Part shown: positions 28,901 to 38,462 of the stretch, piece by piece
Position numbering within the stretch: the first letter of the stretch is position 1
Layout of the letters: each line of letters opens with the position of its first letter
Assembly (NCBI GenBank): GCA_965199705.1
Contig: OZ241359.1
Span: 1,302,001-1,366,000 of the forward strand
DNA: 64,000 nt
Direction of reading: 5' to 3'
Source: Azophilus sp965199705
GTDB lineage: Bacteria > Pseudomonadota > Gammaproteobacteria > Pseudomonadales > Azotimanducaceae
The notes under the pieces: model-generated
The model's database searches: none
The model's input: only the letters and a program-made list of their open reading frames with translations
What the model was told of the DNA's origin: nothing
Program-made: the position numbers and the translations under genes

Positions 28901-30439
28901 ATGTGCGGTCTGGTTGGCATGGTGACGGTACGCGATCCGGTCAACTATCAGATCTACGAGGCCCTGACCGTGCTTCAGCATCGAGGGCAGGATGCGGCGG
29001 GCATCGTGACCAGCGACGGCGCACGCCTGCATCTGCGCAAGGATCTCGGCCTGGTGCAGGATGTGTTCGATCAGAGCCACATCGATCGACTGACCGGTCG
29101 GATGGGCATAGGCCATGTGCGCTATCCGACTGCTGGCAGCGCCAGCCCGGCCGAAGCGCAACCGATGTACGTCAATTCACCGCACGGCATCACGCTGGCG
29201 CACAATGGCAATCTCATCAATGCGGAAGCCTTGCAGGCGGACCTCTTTCGCAATGATCGGCGGCACATCAATACCGGCAGCGATTCCGAGGTGTTGCTGA
29301 ACGTCCTGGCGCACGAGCTGCAATCGCTGAAGGTCGATCAACCCGGGCCGGACGATATCTTCGAGGCCGTGCGCGGCGTGCATGAACGCTGTCGCGGGGC
29401 CTACGCTGTCGTTGCGCTGGTGGTCGGAACCGGCATGGTCGGCTTTCGTGATCCGCACGGCATTCGTCCGCTGGCCTATGGTCGGCGGCAGACAGAGCAT
29501 GGGTTCGATTACATGATCGCCTCGGAGTCGGTGGCAATCGACATCGCCGGCTTCGAACTCATCGCCGATGTGGCGCCGGGCGAGGCCATCTTCATCAGCG
29601 AATCCGGCAAGGTCGCCACCCGCCAGTGTACGGCAGAGCAAAAACAGACGCCCTGCATCTTCGAGTATGTTTACCTTGCTCGGCCCGACTCGATCATCGA
29701 CGAGATCTCCGTGTACAAGTCTCGCCTGCGGATGGGCGAGCGTCTTGCCAGGCGGGTTCTGGACGTGTATCCGACCCATGACCATGACATCGACGTGGTC
29801 ATCCCCGTGCCTCATACCGGCTGCACCAGCGCCCTGCCTGTGGCGCACGAACTCAATGTGAAATACCGGGAAGGGTTCGTCAAGAACCGCTACATAGGCC
29901 GCACCTTCATCATGCCGGAACAGCATCAGCGGCAGAAGTCCGTGCGCCGCAAGTTGAATGCGATCGATCTGGAGTTTCGCGGCAAGAACGTGCTTCTGGT
30001 GGACGATTCCATTGTCCGTGGCACTACCACCAGCCAGATCGTGCAGATGGCGCGGGAGGCAGGCGCGCGCAAGGTGTACCTTGCCTCCGCCGCGCCGCCC
30101 ATCCGCCATCCCAATGTCTATGGCATCGACATGCCGGCGGCGGCTGATCTGGTGGCCTATTGTCGCAGCGATGAAGAGGTGGCGCGCCAGATTGGCGCGG
30201 ATTGGCTGGTCTATCAAACGATCGACGACCTGGTGGCGAGCGCCCGCGAGGGCAATCCTGGAATCGTCAATTTCGAGTGCTCGATCTTCAATGGCGACTA
30301 TGTCACCGGCGGCGTCGATCAGAACTACGTGGACAAGCTCTCTCTTGCCCGTGGCAACGGCATGCGGCAGCAGAGCCTCACCCTGCCCATGGGGCAGGCG
30401 CGGAACCCGGATGTGATCGACTTGCACAATCATGGATGA
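28901..30439 (+). CDS. purF: Amidophosphoribosyltransferase
   Basis: A 512-residue enzyme making phosphoribosylamine from PRPP and glutamine, first committed purine step. The N-terminal nucleophile follows the initiator Met (MCGLVGMV), the glutaminase domain continues (LQHRGQDAAGI, then LAHNGNLIN), and the PRPP motif is VLLVDDSIVRGTT. The ATG at 28901 with GGAG 8 nt upstream is fixed by the need for Cys2; the longer frame from 28811 is not used. It overlaps the DUF1289 gene by 8 nt. Confidence 0.97.
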   Translation: MCGLVGMVTVRDPVNYQIYEALTVLQHRGQDAAGIVTSDGARLHLRKDLGLVQDVFDQSHIDRLTGRMGIGHVRYPTAGSASPAEAQPMYVNSPHGITLAHNGNLINAEALQADLFRNDRRHINTGSDSEVLLNVLAHELQSLKVDQPGPDDIFEAVRGVHERCRGAYAVVALVVGTGMVGFRDPHGIRPLAYGRRQTEHGFDYMIASESVAIDIAGFELIADVAPGEAIFISESGKVATRQCTAEQKQTPCIFEYVYLARPDSIIDEISVYKSRLRMGERLARRVLDVYPTHDHDIDVVIPVPHTGCTSALPVAHELNVKYREGFVKNRYIGRTFIMPEQHQRQKSVRRKLNAIDLEFRGKNVLLVDDSIVRGTTTSQIVQMAREAGARKVYLASAAPPIRHPNVYGIDMPAAADLVAYCRSDEEVARQIGADWLVYQTIDDLVASAREGNPGIVNFECSIFNGDYVTGGVDQNYVDKLSLARGNGMRQQSLTLPMGQARNPDVIDLHNHG

Positions 30440-30866
30440 GGCGGGCGGCAGCCCCTGCATCGGAGTCTGTTCGACCACCTATGGCGATCTGATCTGTCGG
30501 GGCTGCTATCGCTTTGCGCACGAGGTAACGCAGTGGAATGGCTACGATGGCGCACAGAAAGCCGCGGTTCAGGCGCGCCTCGATCAACTGCATGACGGGG
30601 CGGCCACCCGCCATCTGGGCACAGGCCGCATAGGTCACCTGCTGGCGCTGATGCCGGCCTTGCGCTTGTCTCGGGACGGCCGCGGCCGGGCGGCGACCGC
30701 GTATCGGGTTCTGCGCTACCTGGTGTTGCGTCGCCGGCCTGTGCCCTGGTCCGAATCCGATACGGGGGTGGCGGAAGGCAAGCGGCTGCTGCGCAACATT
30801 GATCGGGAGATCTTTGAGCGCTCGCAGGCGCACTATGAACGCAGCTTCCGGATCCTGGCGGAGTAG
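30432..30866 (+). CDS. DUF1289 family protein
   Basis: A 144-residue protein. Its N-terminal SPCIGVCSTTYGDLICRGCY is the four-cysteine DUF1289 motif (YdhL-like), probably binding a metal. The C-terminal half is a helical extension with many arginines. It starts 8 nt inside purF. Function unknown. Confidence 0.85.
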   Translation: MDEAGGSPCIGVCSTTYGDLICRGCYRFAHEVTQWNGYDGAQKAAVQARLDQLHDGAATRHLGTGRIGHLLALMPALRLSRDGRGRAATAYRVLRYLVLRRRPVPWSESDTGVAEGKRLLRNIDREIFERSQAHYERSFRILAE

Positions 30867-30932
30867 CTCCGGCCCGCAAATGGCGCGCTTGATCTGGCTC
30901 GGATACGGCGCCATACCCTGGCGAAGAGGACA

Positions 30933-31727
30933 ATGACGCAGGGGAGTCCAAGGCGCATCTTTGTTTCTGACCTGCATCTGACGGATTCGGCTGACGGACG
31001 TTTCGCTGGTTTCGCAGCCCTGCTGCAACGGGAGTCCGGCTGGGCCGACGAGATCGTGATTCTCGGTGATCTGTTCGAAGCCTGGGTCGGCGATGACGAT
31101 GACAGCGCCTTGGCAGAGGCGACCCTGGCAGCCCTGCGCACGGCGGCAAGCCAGGTGCGCTTGTGGTTTCTGCCCGGCAACCGGGATTTTCTTTGCGGCC
31201 AGAGGTTTGCGCGGCGCAGCGGGGTCCGTCTGCTGCCCGAAGTCCATCGCACGGACGACGGCCTTCTGCTGGCGCACGGCGACGCCCTGTGTACCGCCGA
31301 CCAGGACTATCAGCGGATGCGCACGCTGGTTCGCTCCCGGCGCTGGCAGCAGGACGTGCTGTCCAAGCCGTTGGCCGAGCGTCAGCGGCTTGCCGAATCG
31401 CTGCGCGCGGCCAGCGTCGAGCATCAGTCGAACCGGCCAGAGGCCATTACCGATGTCTCGCCGGAGGCGGCGGCGCAGCTATGCGGGACGCACGAATCGA
31501 ACGTTCTGATCCACGGGCACACGCATCGTCCGGGCGTGCATCGGGACGGCGGGTTGACCCGCTATGTGCTGGGCGATTGGGCGCGCTGCGCCTGGGTGCT
31601 GCGGCAGCTTGGCGCCCGGATGCGACTCGAATGCTGGCCCCTGCCGGGCGAGCCGTCAATCGACCCGGACGAAGACGAGCGAGGAGCGCCCATGCGAACC
31701 TCGGCGAGGGGTGCTACCGGCCCCTGA
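30933..31727 (+). CDS. lpxH: UDP-2,3-diacylglucosamine diphosphatase
   Basis: A 264-residue metallophosphoesterase making lipid X for lipid A. All family motifs are present: SDLHLT, GDLFEAWVGDD, GNRDFLCG, AHGDALCT and HGHTHRPG. Length is normal, with a short extra acidic tail. The ATG at 30933 follows AAGAGG. The gene ends 3 bp from the convergent folD stop. Confidence 0.94.
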   Translation: MTQGSPRRIFVSDLHLTDSADGRFAGFAALLQRESGWADEIVILGDLFEAWVGDDDDSALAEATLAALRTAASQVRLWFLPGNRDFLCGQRFARRSGVRLLPEVHRTDDGLLLAHGDALCTADQDYQRMRTLVRSRRWQQDVLSKPLAERQRLAESLRAASVEHQSNRPEAITDVSPEAAAQLCGTHESNVLIHGHTHRPGVHRDGGLTRYVLGDWARCAWVLRQLGARMRLECWPLPGEPSIDPDEDERGAPMRTSARGATGP

Positions 31728-31730
31728 GCG

Positions 31731-32588
31731 TCATTGACCAGCGCGTGCGATGGCTGCGGCGAGAGTGTTCTGCAACATCGCGATGCGGGTCATCGGCCCG
31801 ACGCCGCCAGGCACCGGGGTAATCCAGGCAGCGCGTTCGCGGGCTACCGGAAAGTCCACATCGCCACGCAGCTTGCCGTCTTCGCCTCGGGTGATGCCGA
31901 CGTCGATCACGATGGCCCCGGGCTTTATCCATTCGCCCTGAACCAGGCCCGGCTTGCCGGCGGCGCTCACCAGAATGTCCGCAGTGCGAACGTGCCGGCG
32001 CAGGTCCCGGGAGAAGCGATGCACGGTGGTGACGGTGCAACCTGTCAGCAACAGTTCCAGCCCCATGGGCCTCCCCACATGATTGGAAGCGCCGATGATG
32101 GTTGCTTCCTGGCCGACGAGCGGTTGACCGGTTTCTGCCAGCAAGGCCATCACGCCCTTGGAAGTACAGGGGCGAAGCGCCGGCTCACGCGCGGCCAGGC
32201 GACCCAGATTGTAGGGATGAAAACCGTCCACGTCCTTTGCTGGATCGATCAGTTCCAACACATTCTGGGCGTTCAGTTGTGGCGGCAGGGGCAATTGCAG
32301 CAGGACGCCATCGACATCTTCGCTGTCGTTGAGCCGACCGATGGTGGCGTCCAGGCTGGCTTGATCCGTGTCTTCAGGCATGCGCAGCAGCGTCGAGTTG
32401 AAACCCACTTCGGCGCAGTCCTTGCGTTTGTGGCGTACATACACTTCGGATGCCGGGTGCTGCCCCACCAGAATCACCGCCAGCCCGGGCGCCGGCTTGC
32501 CTTCTGCACACCGGGCTGAAACTGCGGCCTTGATCTTCTGGCGCAGGCGCTGGGCGATCCGGTTGCCGTCGAGCACCTGCGCGGTCAT
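31731..32588 (-). CDS. folD: Methylene-tetrahydrofolate dehydrogenase / cyclohydrolase
   Basis: A 285-residue bifunctional one-carbon enzyme. The catalytic YVRHKRKDC, the loop LLQLPLPPQLN, the NADP site IIGASNHVGRPMG and the C-terminal TPVPGGVGPMT are all present. The ATG at 32588 lies one base after the nhaB stop (TGACATG), so expression is probably coupled to nhaB although no ribosome site is visible. Confidence 0.96.
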   Translation of the reverse strand: MTAQVLDGNRIAQRLRQKIKAAVSARCAEGKPAPGLAVILVGQHPASEVYVRHKRKDCAEVGFNSTLLRMPEDTDQASLDATIGRLNDSEDVDGVLLQLPLPPQLNAQNVLELIDPAKDVDGFHPYNLGRLAAREPALRPCTSKGVMALLAETGQPLVGQEATIIGASNHVGRPMGLELLLTGCTVTTVHRFSRDLRRHVRTADILVSAAGKPGLVQGEWIKPGAIVIDVGITRGEDGKLRGDVDFPVARERAAWITPVPGGVGPMTRIAMLQNTLAAAIARAGQ

Positions 32589-32589
32589 G

Positions 32590-34101
32590 TCAGCTGGCCA
32601 GGAGGAAGTGCACGGCAGCCCAGCCCACAGCGCCCATGATCAGGGTATAGGGCAGGGCCAGCAGCACCATCCGCAGGTACGAGAGGCGCACCAGAGGCGC
32701 GACTGACGAGGTCAACAGAAACAGAAAGGCTGCCTGCCCGTTCGGTGTGGCGATGCTCGGAATGTTGGTGCCCGTGTTGATCGCCACCGCCAGCAGCTCG
32801 AAGTGCTCGCGGCTGATGACGCCGGCCTGCAATGCCGCCTCCACCTCGTTGATATAGACAGTGGCCACGAACACATTGTCGCTGATCGCGGATAACACGC
32901 CGTTGGCGAGATAGAACATGCTGGGTTGCAGGCGAAGATCCAGGGTAAGCACGTATTCGGTGACCGGCGCGAAAAGGTGTTGATCGTGGATCACCCCCAC
33001 GATTGCGAAAAAGACCACCAGCAAGGCGGTAAAGGGCAGGGCTTCTTCAAATGCGTGACCGAGTTGATGCTCCTTGATGATGCCGTTGAAGGCGGTCTGC
33101 AACACGATCACCATCAGCCCGACGAAGCCGACTTCTGCTACGTGAAACGCCAGGGCAAACACCAGAAGAATCCCGGAAACGGCTTGTATCACCAGCCGCG
33201 CACGGTCCCGCCCGGTGCGCCTGCGAGCCTCGGCATTGTCGAACTTCTGCAGCACATCGCGCACTGACTCCGGCATTTCCACGCCATAGCCGGCGATCTT
33301 CAGCTTTTCCAGCAGCATGCTGGTGATCAGTCCGGCTACCAGCACCGGCATGGTGACCGGCGTCATGTTCAGGAAAAAGGTGATGAAGTCCCAGCCGACC
33401 TTGTTGGCGATCAGCAGATTCTGCGGTTCCCCGACCGTGGTGCAGACCCCGCCGAGCGCGGTGCCGACGGCGCCGTGCATGAGCAGGGTGCGCAGAAACG
33501 CGCGGAATTGATCGAGGTCTTGCCGGTGCGCGGCAACCACCTGCTGGTCATCTCCCTGTTCATGCGCCTCCTCACCGCCCAACGTCTTGCCCGACGCCAC
33601 CCGGTGATAGACGGCATAGAAGCCGGCTGCAACGCTGATGATGACCGCGGTCACGGTCAGGGCGTCCAGGAAGGCGGACAGGAAAGCGGCGACGAAGCTG
33701 AACAGCAAGGCCAGTAGCGCCTTGGAGCGCACGCCGAGCAGAATCTTGGTGAAGGTGAACAGCAGCAGCTCCTTCATGAAGAAGATGCCGGCCACCATGA
33801 ACATCAGCAGCAGGATTACCGGAAAGTTATCGAATACCTCATTGCGCAGGGTTGCCGGCGAGGTCAGGCCCAGCACGATTGCCTGCAATGCCAGCAGGCC
33901 GCCTGGCTGCAACGGGTAGCAGGTGAGCGCCATCGCCAGGGTGAAGATGAACTGCAGCAACAGCACCCAGCCGGCAACAAACGGGCCAGCGACGATGAGC
34001 AGCACCGGATTGATCGCCAGGAAGGCGACGACCGTCAGTTTGTACCAGCGCGGAGCATGGCCCAGAAAATTCTGCCAGAAGGCGCCTGCTGCTTCGGTCA
34101 T
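32590..34101 (-). CDS. nhaB: Na+/H+ antiporter NhaB
   Basis: A 503-residue inner-membrane antiporter with about a dozen hydrophobic helices. Landmarks are FWQNFLGHAPRWYKL at the N-terminus, FTLAMALTCYPLQPGGLLAL, GGVCTTVGEPQNLLIANKVG and ISDNVFVATVYINE, then NTGTNIPSIATPNGQ. The ATG at 34101 with GGGGGA just upstream matches the family N-terminus; the longer frame to 34305 adds 68 unrelated residues. Supports sodium extrusion and hence a saline or sodium-dependent lifestyle (inference). Confidence 0.94.
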   Translation of the reverse strand: MTEAAGAFWQNFLGHAPRWYKLTVVAFLAINPVLLIVAGPFVAGWVLLLQFIFTLAMALTCYPLQPGGLLALQAIVLGLTSPATLRNEVFDNFPVILLLMFMVAGIFFMKELLLFTFTKILLGVRSKALLALLFSFVAAFLSAFLDALTVTAVIISVAAGFYAVYHRVASGKTLGGEEAHEQGDDQQVVAAHRQDLDQFRAFLRTLLMHGAVGTALGGVCTTVGEPQNLLIANKVGWDFITFFLNMTPVTMPVLVAGLITSMLLEKLKIAGYGVEMPESVRDVLQKFDNAEARRRTGRDRARLVIQAVSGILLVFALAFHVAEVGFVGLMVIVLQTAFNGIIKEHQLGHAFEEALPFTALLVVFFAIVGVIHDQHLFAPVTEYVLTLDLRLQPSMFYLANGVLSAISDNVFVATVYINEVEAALQAGVISREHFELLAVAINTGTNIPSIATPNGQAAFLFLLTSSVAPLVRLSYLRMVLLALPYTLIMGAVGWAAVHFLLAS

Positions 34102-34368
34102 GTATCCCCCATGTGCGCCGGTCGCCTGCATGAACGACTGTCGGCTTCCCGTGCCGGCAGCCCACGCGACGCTGCCGACGCTTGTGCGTATGGGGCGGGA
34201 AGTTTGGTAGATTCCGGGCTGTTCGGCAAGGGATACGAGCCAGGCGCTGACAACGACCGTCAGCGCCACTGGCGAGATGCGCGTATCGGTTCCGCGCCAC
34301 GGCAATATCGCGTCTTGACGCTGGCCTTCCTTCCGACTACCTTGGCGACAAATTCGGGCGCAGAGGCC

Positions 34369-34500
34369 ATGCGACGTTTATTCCAGGATTTTCTTTCCCA
34401 GGGTTGGCTGATGAAGGGCGTGATTGCCCTTGGCTGGCTCTGTGTGCTCGTCATGGCTGCCAGCCTGGTGGACAATCTCCGGCAGATTCTGGCTGGCTGA
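34369..34500 (+). CDS. 43-aa single-helix membrane peptide
   Basis: A short frame (MRRLFQDFLSQGWLMKGVI...) with one hydrophobic helix (about residues 16-33) and a polar end. It ends 7 nt before the TerB-like gene and is probably co-transcribed with it. No strong ribosome site. Unrecognised, but the amphipathic start plus helix looks like a real small membrane protein. Confidence 0.5.
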   Translation: MRRLFQDFLSQGWLMKGVIALGWLCVLVMAASLVDNLRQILAG

Positions 34501-34507
34501 GCTGACC

Positions 34508-34900
34508 GTGTGGTTGTCCGCGCTTTCCAGCATTCAGCGCGAGGCGCTGATGGGCCTTGCGCACAATGTCGTGGTGTCGGATGGCCTGCTTGACCCCAAT
34601 GAAGAGGGCATGCTGGACGAGTTCAAGCGCGAGATGGACTTGAACCCGGCCCTCGAATCCGAATATCTCGAACTCGACGGGATCGAGCGCACCTTCGATA
34701 ACCGCAGGTCGCGCATCATCGGCCTGCTGAATCTGATCCGTCTGAGTTACGCGGACGGCGCTCTGGAAATCGAGGAAGAGTGTCTGCTCAAGGAGATCAG
34801 CCGCGCCTTCGGCGTGGACGACGAAGAGTTTCGCCTGCTCGACAACTGGGTGCGCCGGCTGCTGAGCCTGGAGCAGGAAGCGACTGATCTGATGCGCTGA
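34508..34900 (+). CDS. TerB-like domain protein
   Basis: A 130-residue all-helical protein with repeated acidic helices (VVVSDGLLDPNEEGMLDEF, then LSYADGALEIEEECLLKEI and AFGVDDEEFRLL), the metal-binding acidic pattern of TerB folds. The GTG start at 34508 is a choice; ATG at 34550 is also possible. Beside it lies a convergent membrane J-domain gene, an association also seen in DjlA, where TerB and J domains are fused. Confidence 0.72.
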   Translation: MWLSALSSIQREALMGLAHNVVVSDGLLDPNEEGMLDEFKREMDLNPALESEYLELDGIERTFDNRRSRIIGLLNLIRLSYADGALEIEEECLLKEISRAFGVDDEEFRLLDNWVRRLLSLEQEATDLMR

Positions 34901-34914
34901 ACAGCGCCGGGCGC

Positions 34915-35406
34915 TCAGCCGAGAAGCGTCTGCTTGGCCGCATTCAACTGTTGTGCAATGTAGTTCGAACCGCCCTTGTCCGGGTGGTTGTGCGCCATGA
35001 GGCGGCGGTGCGCGGCGCGTATTTCGTCCGGGCTCGGATTGCCGCTGAGCCCGAGTATCTTCAGGGCGTCCGCCCGGCTGAGGGGGGCTGCACCGCCGGT
35101 CGGCCCGGCTTCGGACTGCCGGGTGCGTGGCCCCTGAAAGGACGAAAGAGCGCGGGCGAGGAGCGGTAGCAGGCGCAGCGTCAGGCCGCCTGCCCGACGC
35201 AGAAACGGCAGGCTGGCCGCTGCCACGGGCGCCATCCAGTGCAGTCGGCCGGTTGCCGCCAGATAGCCGAGGCCGACCACCGCGGCAAGGCTTGCCAGCG
35301 TCACGATCAGGGTTCCGGCGCCTGGGCGAGTCTGCCGCGAACGCAGCCAGAGCAGCACCAGCCCGAGCAGCAGGCCAAGCGCAGCGATGCCAAGCAAGAG
35401 GGTCAT
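34915..35406 (-). CDS. Membrane-anchored J-domain protein
   Basis: A 163-residue protein with two N-terminal membrane helices (LLLGIAALGLLLGLVLLWL; LIVTLASLAAVVGLGYLAA) and a C-terminal J domain (ADALKILGLSG, HPD motif in AHNHPDKGGSN) of the short TIM14 type. It would stimulate an Hsp70 at the membrane. ATG at 35406 starts the first helix; longer in-frame starts add a non-conserved leader. Confidence 0.85.
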   Translation of the reverse strand: MTLLLGIAALGLLLGLVLLWLRSRQTRPGAGTLIVTLASLAAVVGLGYLAATGRLHWMAPVAAASLPFLRRAGGLTLRLLPLLARALSSFQGPRTRQSEAGPTGGAAPLSRADALKILGLSGNPSPDEIRAAHRRLMAHNHPDKGGSNYIAQQLNAAKQTLLG

Positions 35407-35636
35407 GTTCTTGTGCTCTGGCGAGATGAGCGCGTCAGTCTGCCACAGGCGCACTGTCATATCCCGACCAACATCACGGCCCCGTTTCGAGGCGGGACAA
35501 ACCCGTAAAACCCATGTTCCGAAAGCGCCTGATGTACACTCCGAATATGCGGGCTTCAGATTGGCGTTTTGCGCTCGACTGACATGAGATAGCCGCAGTC
35601 CAGGGCGATTCAACCAGAGACGAGGTATTGGATCGA

Positions 35637-38462
35637 ATGATTGCAGATGCAGGACGCAACTGGCGCTACCCAGGGTCGCGGTGGTGGAAGTTCGACTTCC
35701 ACACCCATACGCCAGCGTCTGCGGATTATGGGAAGGGCGACAGCCGGGCAACTTTGCGCGGAATAACGCCAAAGGACTGGCTGCTCGAATTCATGCGCGC
35801 CGGCATCGACTGCGTAGCTGTCACGGATCACAATTCAGGCGCATGGATTGACCAGCTAAAAGCCGCGCTATCGACCCTGGAAGCGAAGGGGCATGAGGGT
35901 TTCCGACCCTTGCACCTGTTCCCCGGCGTCGAAGTGACCGCCAACGGCAACATCCATATCCTTGCAGTTTTTGACACGCACAAAGGCGCCTCGGACATCG
36001 ATAAATTGCTGGGAGAAGTCGGCTACCGCGGGGCGTCAGGAAGAAGCGATGTCGCGGCGGACAAGGCGCCAGTTGAAGTGGTCAAGGCCATCTGCGAGGC
36101 TGGCGGGATACCCATCCTCGCTCATGCCGACGGGCCATCCGGCGCCTGGAGATTATCTGGAAACACGTTGCGCCGGCTGCTTGATGTGGACGGGCTTTTC
36201 ACGGTCGAGATCGTGGACAGGGAATCCCGGCGGCCCGATTTGTATCTCCAGCAGGAATTCTCCTGGGCCGAGATTCTCGGTTCGGGCGCGCATCATCCTT
36301 CGGGCAAGGGTGAAGACCGATTTCCTGGTTCTCACTACACCTGGGTCAAGATGGCAAAACCGTCGCTCGAAGGCTTGCGGCTGGCATTGCTCGACGACTC
36401 GGGTTTCTCCATTCGCCGCAGCGACGAGCAAGATCACTTCAAACCCTACACACCTCCGGCAGATTGCATCGAAGGGATTGAAATCAAGGATGCCAGATAC
36501 ATGGGCCGAGGCAAGCCGGCAAAGCTCACTTTTTGTCCTTGGCTCAACGCCTTGGTCGGAGGACGTGGCGCAGGCAAGTCCACAGTCATCCATGCGCTGC
36601 GGCTGGCTTCGAGCCGAGGACAGGAACTGCGACGCCTGGACGACCAGAGCGCGCCTCGCCTGACCTTTGAACGATTCGACCAGACGCCTGGCAATCGCAC
36701 GGCAACGGGGGGCTTGACCGAAACAACGGAGATCCGATGGATCGTGACCCGAGACGGAGTACGTCATCGGGTGAATTGGCGACAAGACCGTTCTATCCCG
36801 GTAGTGGAGGAAGATGCCGGCAATGGTGATTGGAAACCATCATCTGTGCCGCCGGACCGCATTCCGATCCGAATCCTGAGCCAGGGCCAGATCGCCGAAT
36901 TGGCCGGCGAGAACCAGCAGGCGCTCTTGCAGGTGATCGACGAGGCAGCAGGCGTGAATGCGCTGCACGAGAAGCTGCAAGAGGCGTGCGAAGCGCACTT
37001 GGCCTTGCAGTCGCGGATTCGGGAACTGGACGGCAGGTTGGCCCGTCGAGACGACCTGGCGCTAAAACGAGATGACGTCGAGCGCAAGCTAAAACGCTTC
37101 GAGAAAACCGGGCATACGTCGGTCCTGAGCGCGTATCGCACACGCAACCACCAGCGGGGGGAATTGGACCGGCACTTCAAGGTGGCGGAAGCAGCCGCGG
37201 CGAGTATCGACAAGGTGGCTTCGACGCTGGCGCCGGAAGATCTGTCAGCGGAGCCATTTGATGGAAATTCACCGGAAGACCAGCAGGCCATTTCGATTAT
37301 CGAGTCTTTGGCCGGGGGGATTCGGGACGCAAATCAGGCCTTGCGCGACGCCGCGGGGAATCTGCGTGACGTTGTTGCAAGGAACCGTGAGGCTTTGGCC
37401 AAAAGCACCTGGCAGGCTGCGGCGAATGATGCAGAACTGCGATACCAAGGCCTGGTTGAGGCGCTGCGTGCGGAAGGCGTCACCGACCTGAATGAATACG
37501 GTCGCCTGGCCAGTGACCGTTTGTCCCTTGATGGCGAATTGGCAAACCTCGATTCCCTGTCGGAAACGCGGAGCCAACTCAAGGCTCGGTCGAAGACGCT
37601 GCTGGAGAAGGTGCTGTTGGCTCGTCGCGCAGTGAGCAAAGAACGGGAGGCCTTTCTGACCAGACAACTGGCGAAAAATCACTTTGTGCGAATCCGACTC
37701 CACAGGTACGGAAACGACGCGCGGGTGGTCGAACGCTCGTTGCGCGAAGCCTTGAACGTCCCGGACGGCCGTTTCGATCGAGACATTCTGATAACCGGCG
37801 ACGACGGCGAGAATCGCGGCTGCGTGGCGGAGTTGCTGAAAGACCCGGACAAAGGCGCAACGGATCCCAGGTCGAAAACGGAAGGGCGGATTCAGGCGCT
37901 CAAGGAGTCTTTTGCTGACGCTTGCGCAGGCAAGCAACCATTCGGCAAACCTTTCAATAACTACCTTGCCCGGGAATTCAGTCGGTCGCCGACGTTTCTG
38001 GACCGGCTGCTGACCTGGTTCCCGGAAGACGCATTGCAAGTGGAGTACAGCCGCTCCGGAAATGGCGCTGACTTTCAACCCATCGCTCAGGCATCCGACG
38101 GCCAGCGTTCCGCAGCGATGCTGGCCTTTCTGCTTGCGCATGGCGACGAGCCGCTGGTGCTCGACCAGCCCGAAGACGATCTCGACAACCATCTGATCTA
38201 CGATCTGGTTGTGCGGCAAATGCAGCAGAACAAGCGGCGGCGTCAGATCATCGTCGTGACCCACAATCCGAACATCGTCGTGAACGGCGATGCCGAGATG
38301 CTGCATGTGCTGGATTTCCACGAAGGGCAGTGCCGGGTAATGCAGGCCGGCGCTCTCCAGGATGCTGTACTGCGTGAAGAGGTCTGCCAGGTGATGGAGG
38401 GCGGACGCGAAGCCTTCGAGCGCCGCTATCGTCGGTTGGGTCAGGGGCCGACTGATGTTTGA
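35637..38462 (+). CDS. TrlF-type PHP plus SMC-like ATPase
   Basis: A 941-residue protein. Residues about 18-240 are a PHP metallo-hydrolase domain: FDFHTHT (H22, H24), VTDHNSG, a GVEVTAN region and ILAHADGPSG. The rest is an SMC/RecF-like ATPase: Walker A GGRGAGKST near 307, a coiled-coil region about 430-680, signature ASDGQRSAAML and Walker B LVLDQPEDDLDN near 840, then VVTHNPNIV. This order matches TrlF-family proteins. The ATG at 35637 has GAGG 11 nt upstream; the TTG at 35628 is too close. It overlaps the AlbA_2 gene by 8 nt. Likely a nucleic-acid-triggered hydrolase or nuclease acting in defence or repair (inference). Confidence 0.85.
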   Translation: MIADAGRNWRYPGSRWWKFDFHTHTPASADYGKGDSRATLRGITPKDWLLEFMRAGIDCVAVTDHNSGAWIDQLKAALSTLEAKGHEGFRPLHLFPGVEVTANGNIHILAVFDTHKGASDIDKLLGEVGYRGASGRSDVAADKAPVEVVKAICEAGGIPILAHADGPSGAWRLSGNTLRRLLDVDGLFTVEIVDRESRRPDLYLQQEFSWAEILGSGAHHPSGKGEDRFPGSHYTWVKMAKPSLEGLRLALLDDSGFSIRRSDEQDHFKPYTPPADCIEGIEIKDARYMGRGKPAKLTFCPWLNALVGGRGAGKSTVIHALRLASSRGQELRRLDDQSAPRLTFERFDQTPGNRTATGGLTETTEIRWIVTRDGVRHRVNWRQDRSIPVVEEDAGNGDWKPSSVPPDRIPIRILSQGQIAELAGENQQALLQVIDEAAGVNALHEKLQEACEAHLALQSRIRELDGRLARRDDLALKRDDVERKLKRFEKTGHTSVLSAYRTRNHQRGELDRHFKVAEAAAASIDKVASTLAPEDLSAEPFDGNSPEDQQAISIIESLAGGIRDANQALRDAAGNLRDVVARNREALAKSTWQAAANDAELRYQGLVEALRAEGVTDLNEYGRLASDRLSLDGELANLDSLSETRSQLKARSKTLLEKVLLARRAVSKEREAFLTRQLAKNHFVRIRLHRYGNDARVVERSLREALNVPDGRFDRDILITGDDGENRGCVAELLKDPDKGATDPRSKTEGRIQALKESFADACAGKQPFGKPFNNYLAREFSRSPTFLDRLLTWFPEDALQVEYSRSGNGADFQPIAQASDGQRSAAMLAFLLAHGDEPLVLDQPEDDLDNHLIYDLVVRQMQQNKRRRQIIVVTHNPNIVVNGDAEMLHVLDFHEGQCRVMQAGALQDAVLREEVCQVMEGGREAFERRYRRLGQGPTDV

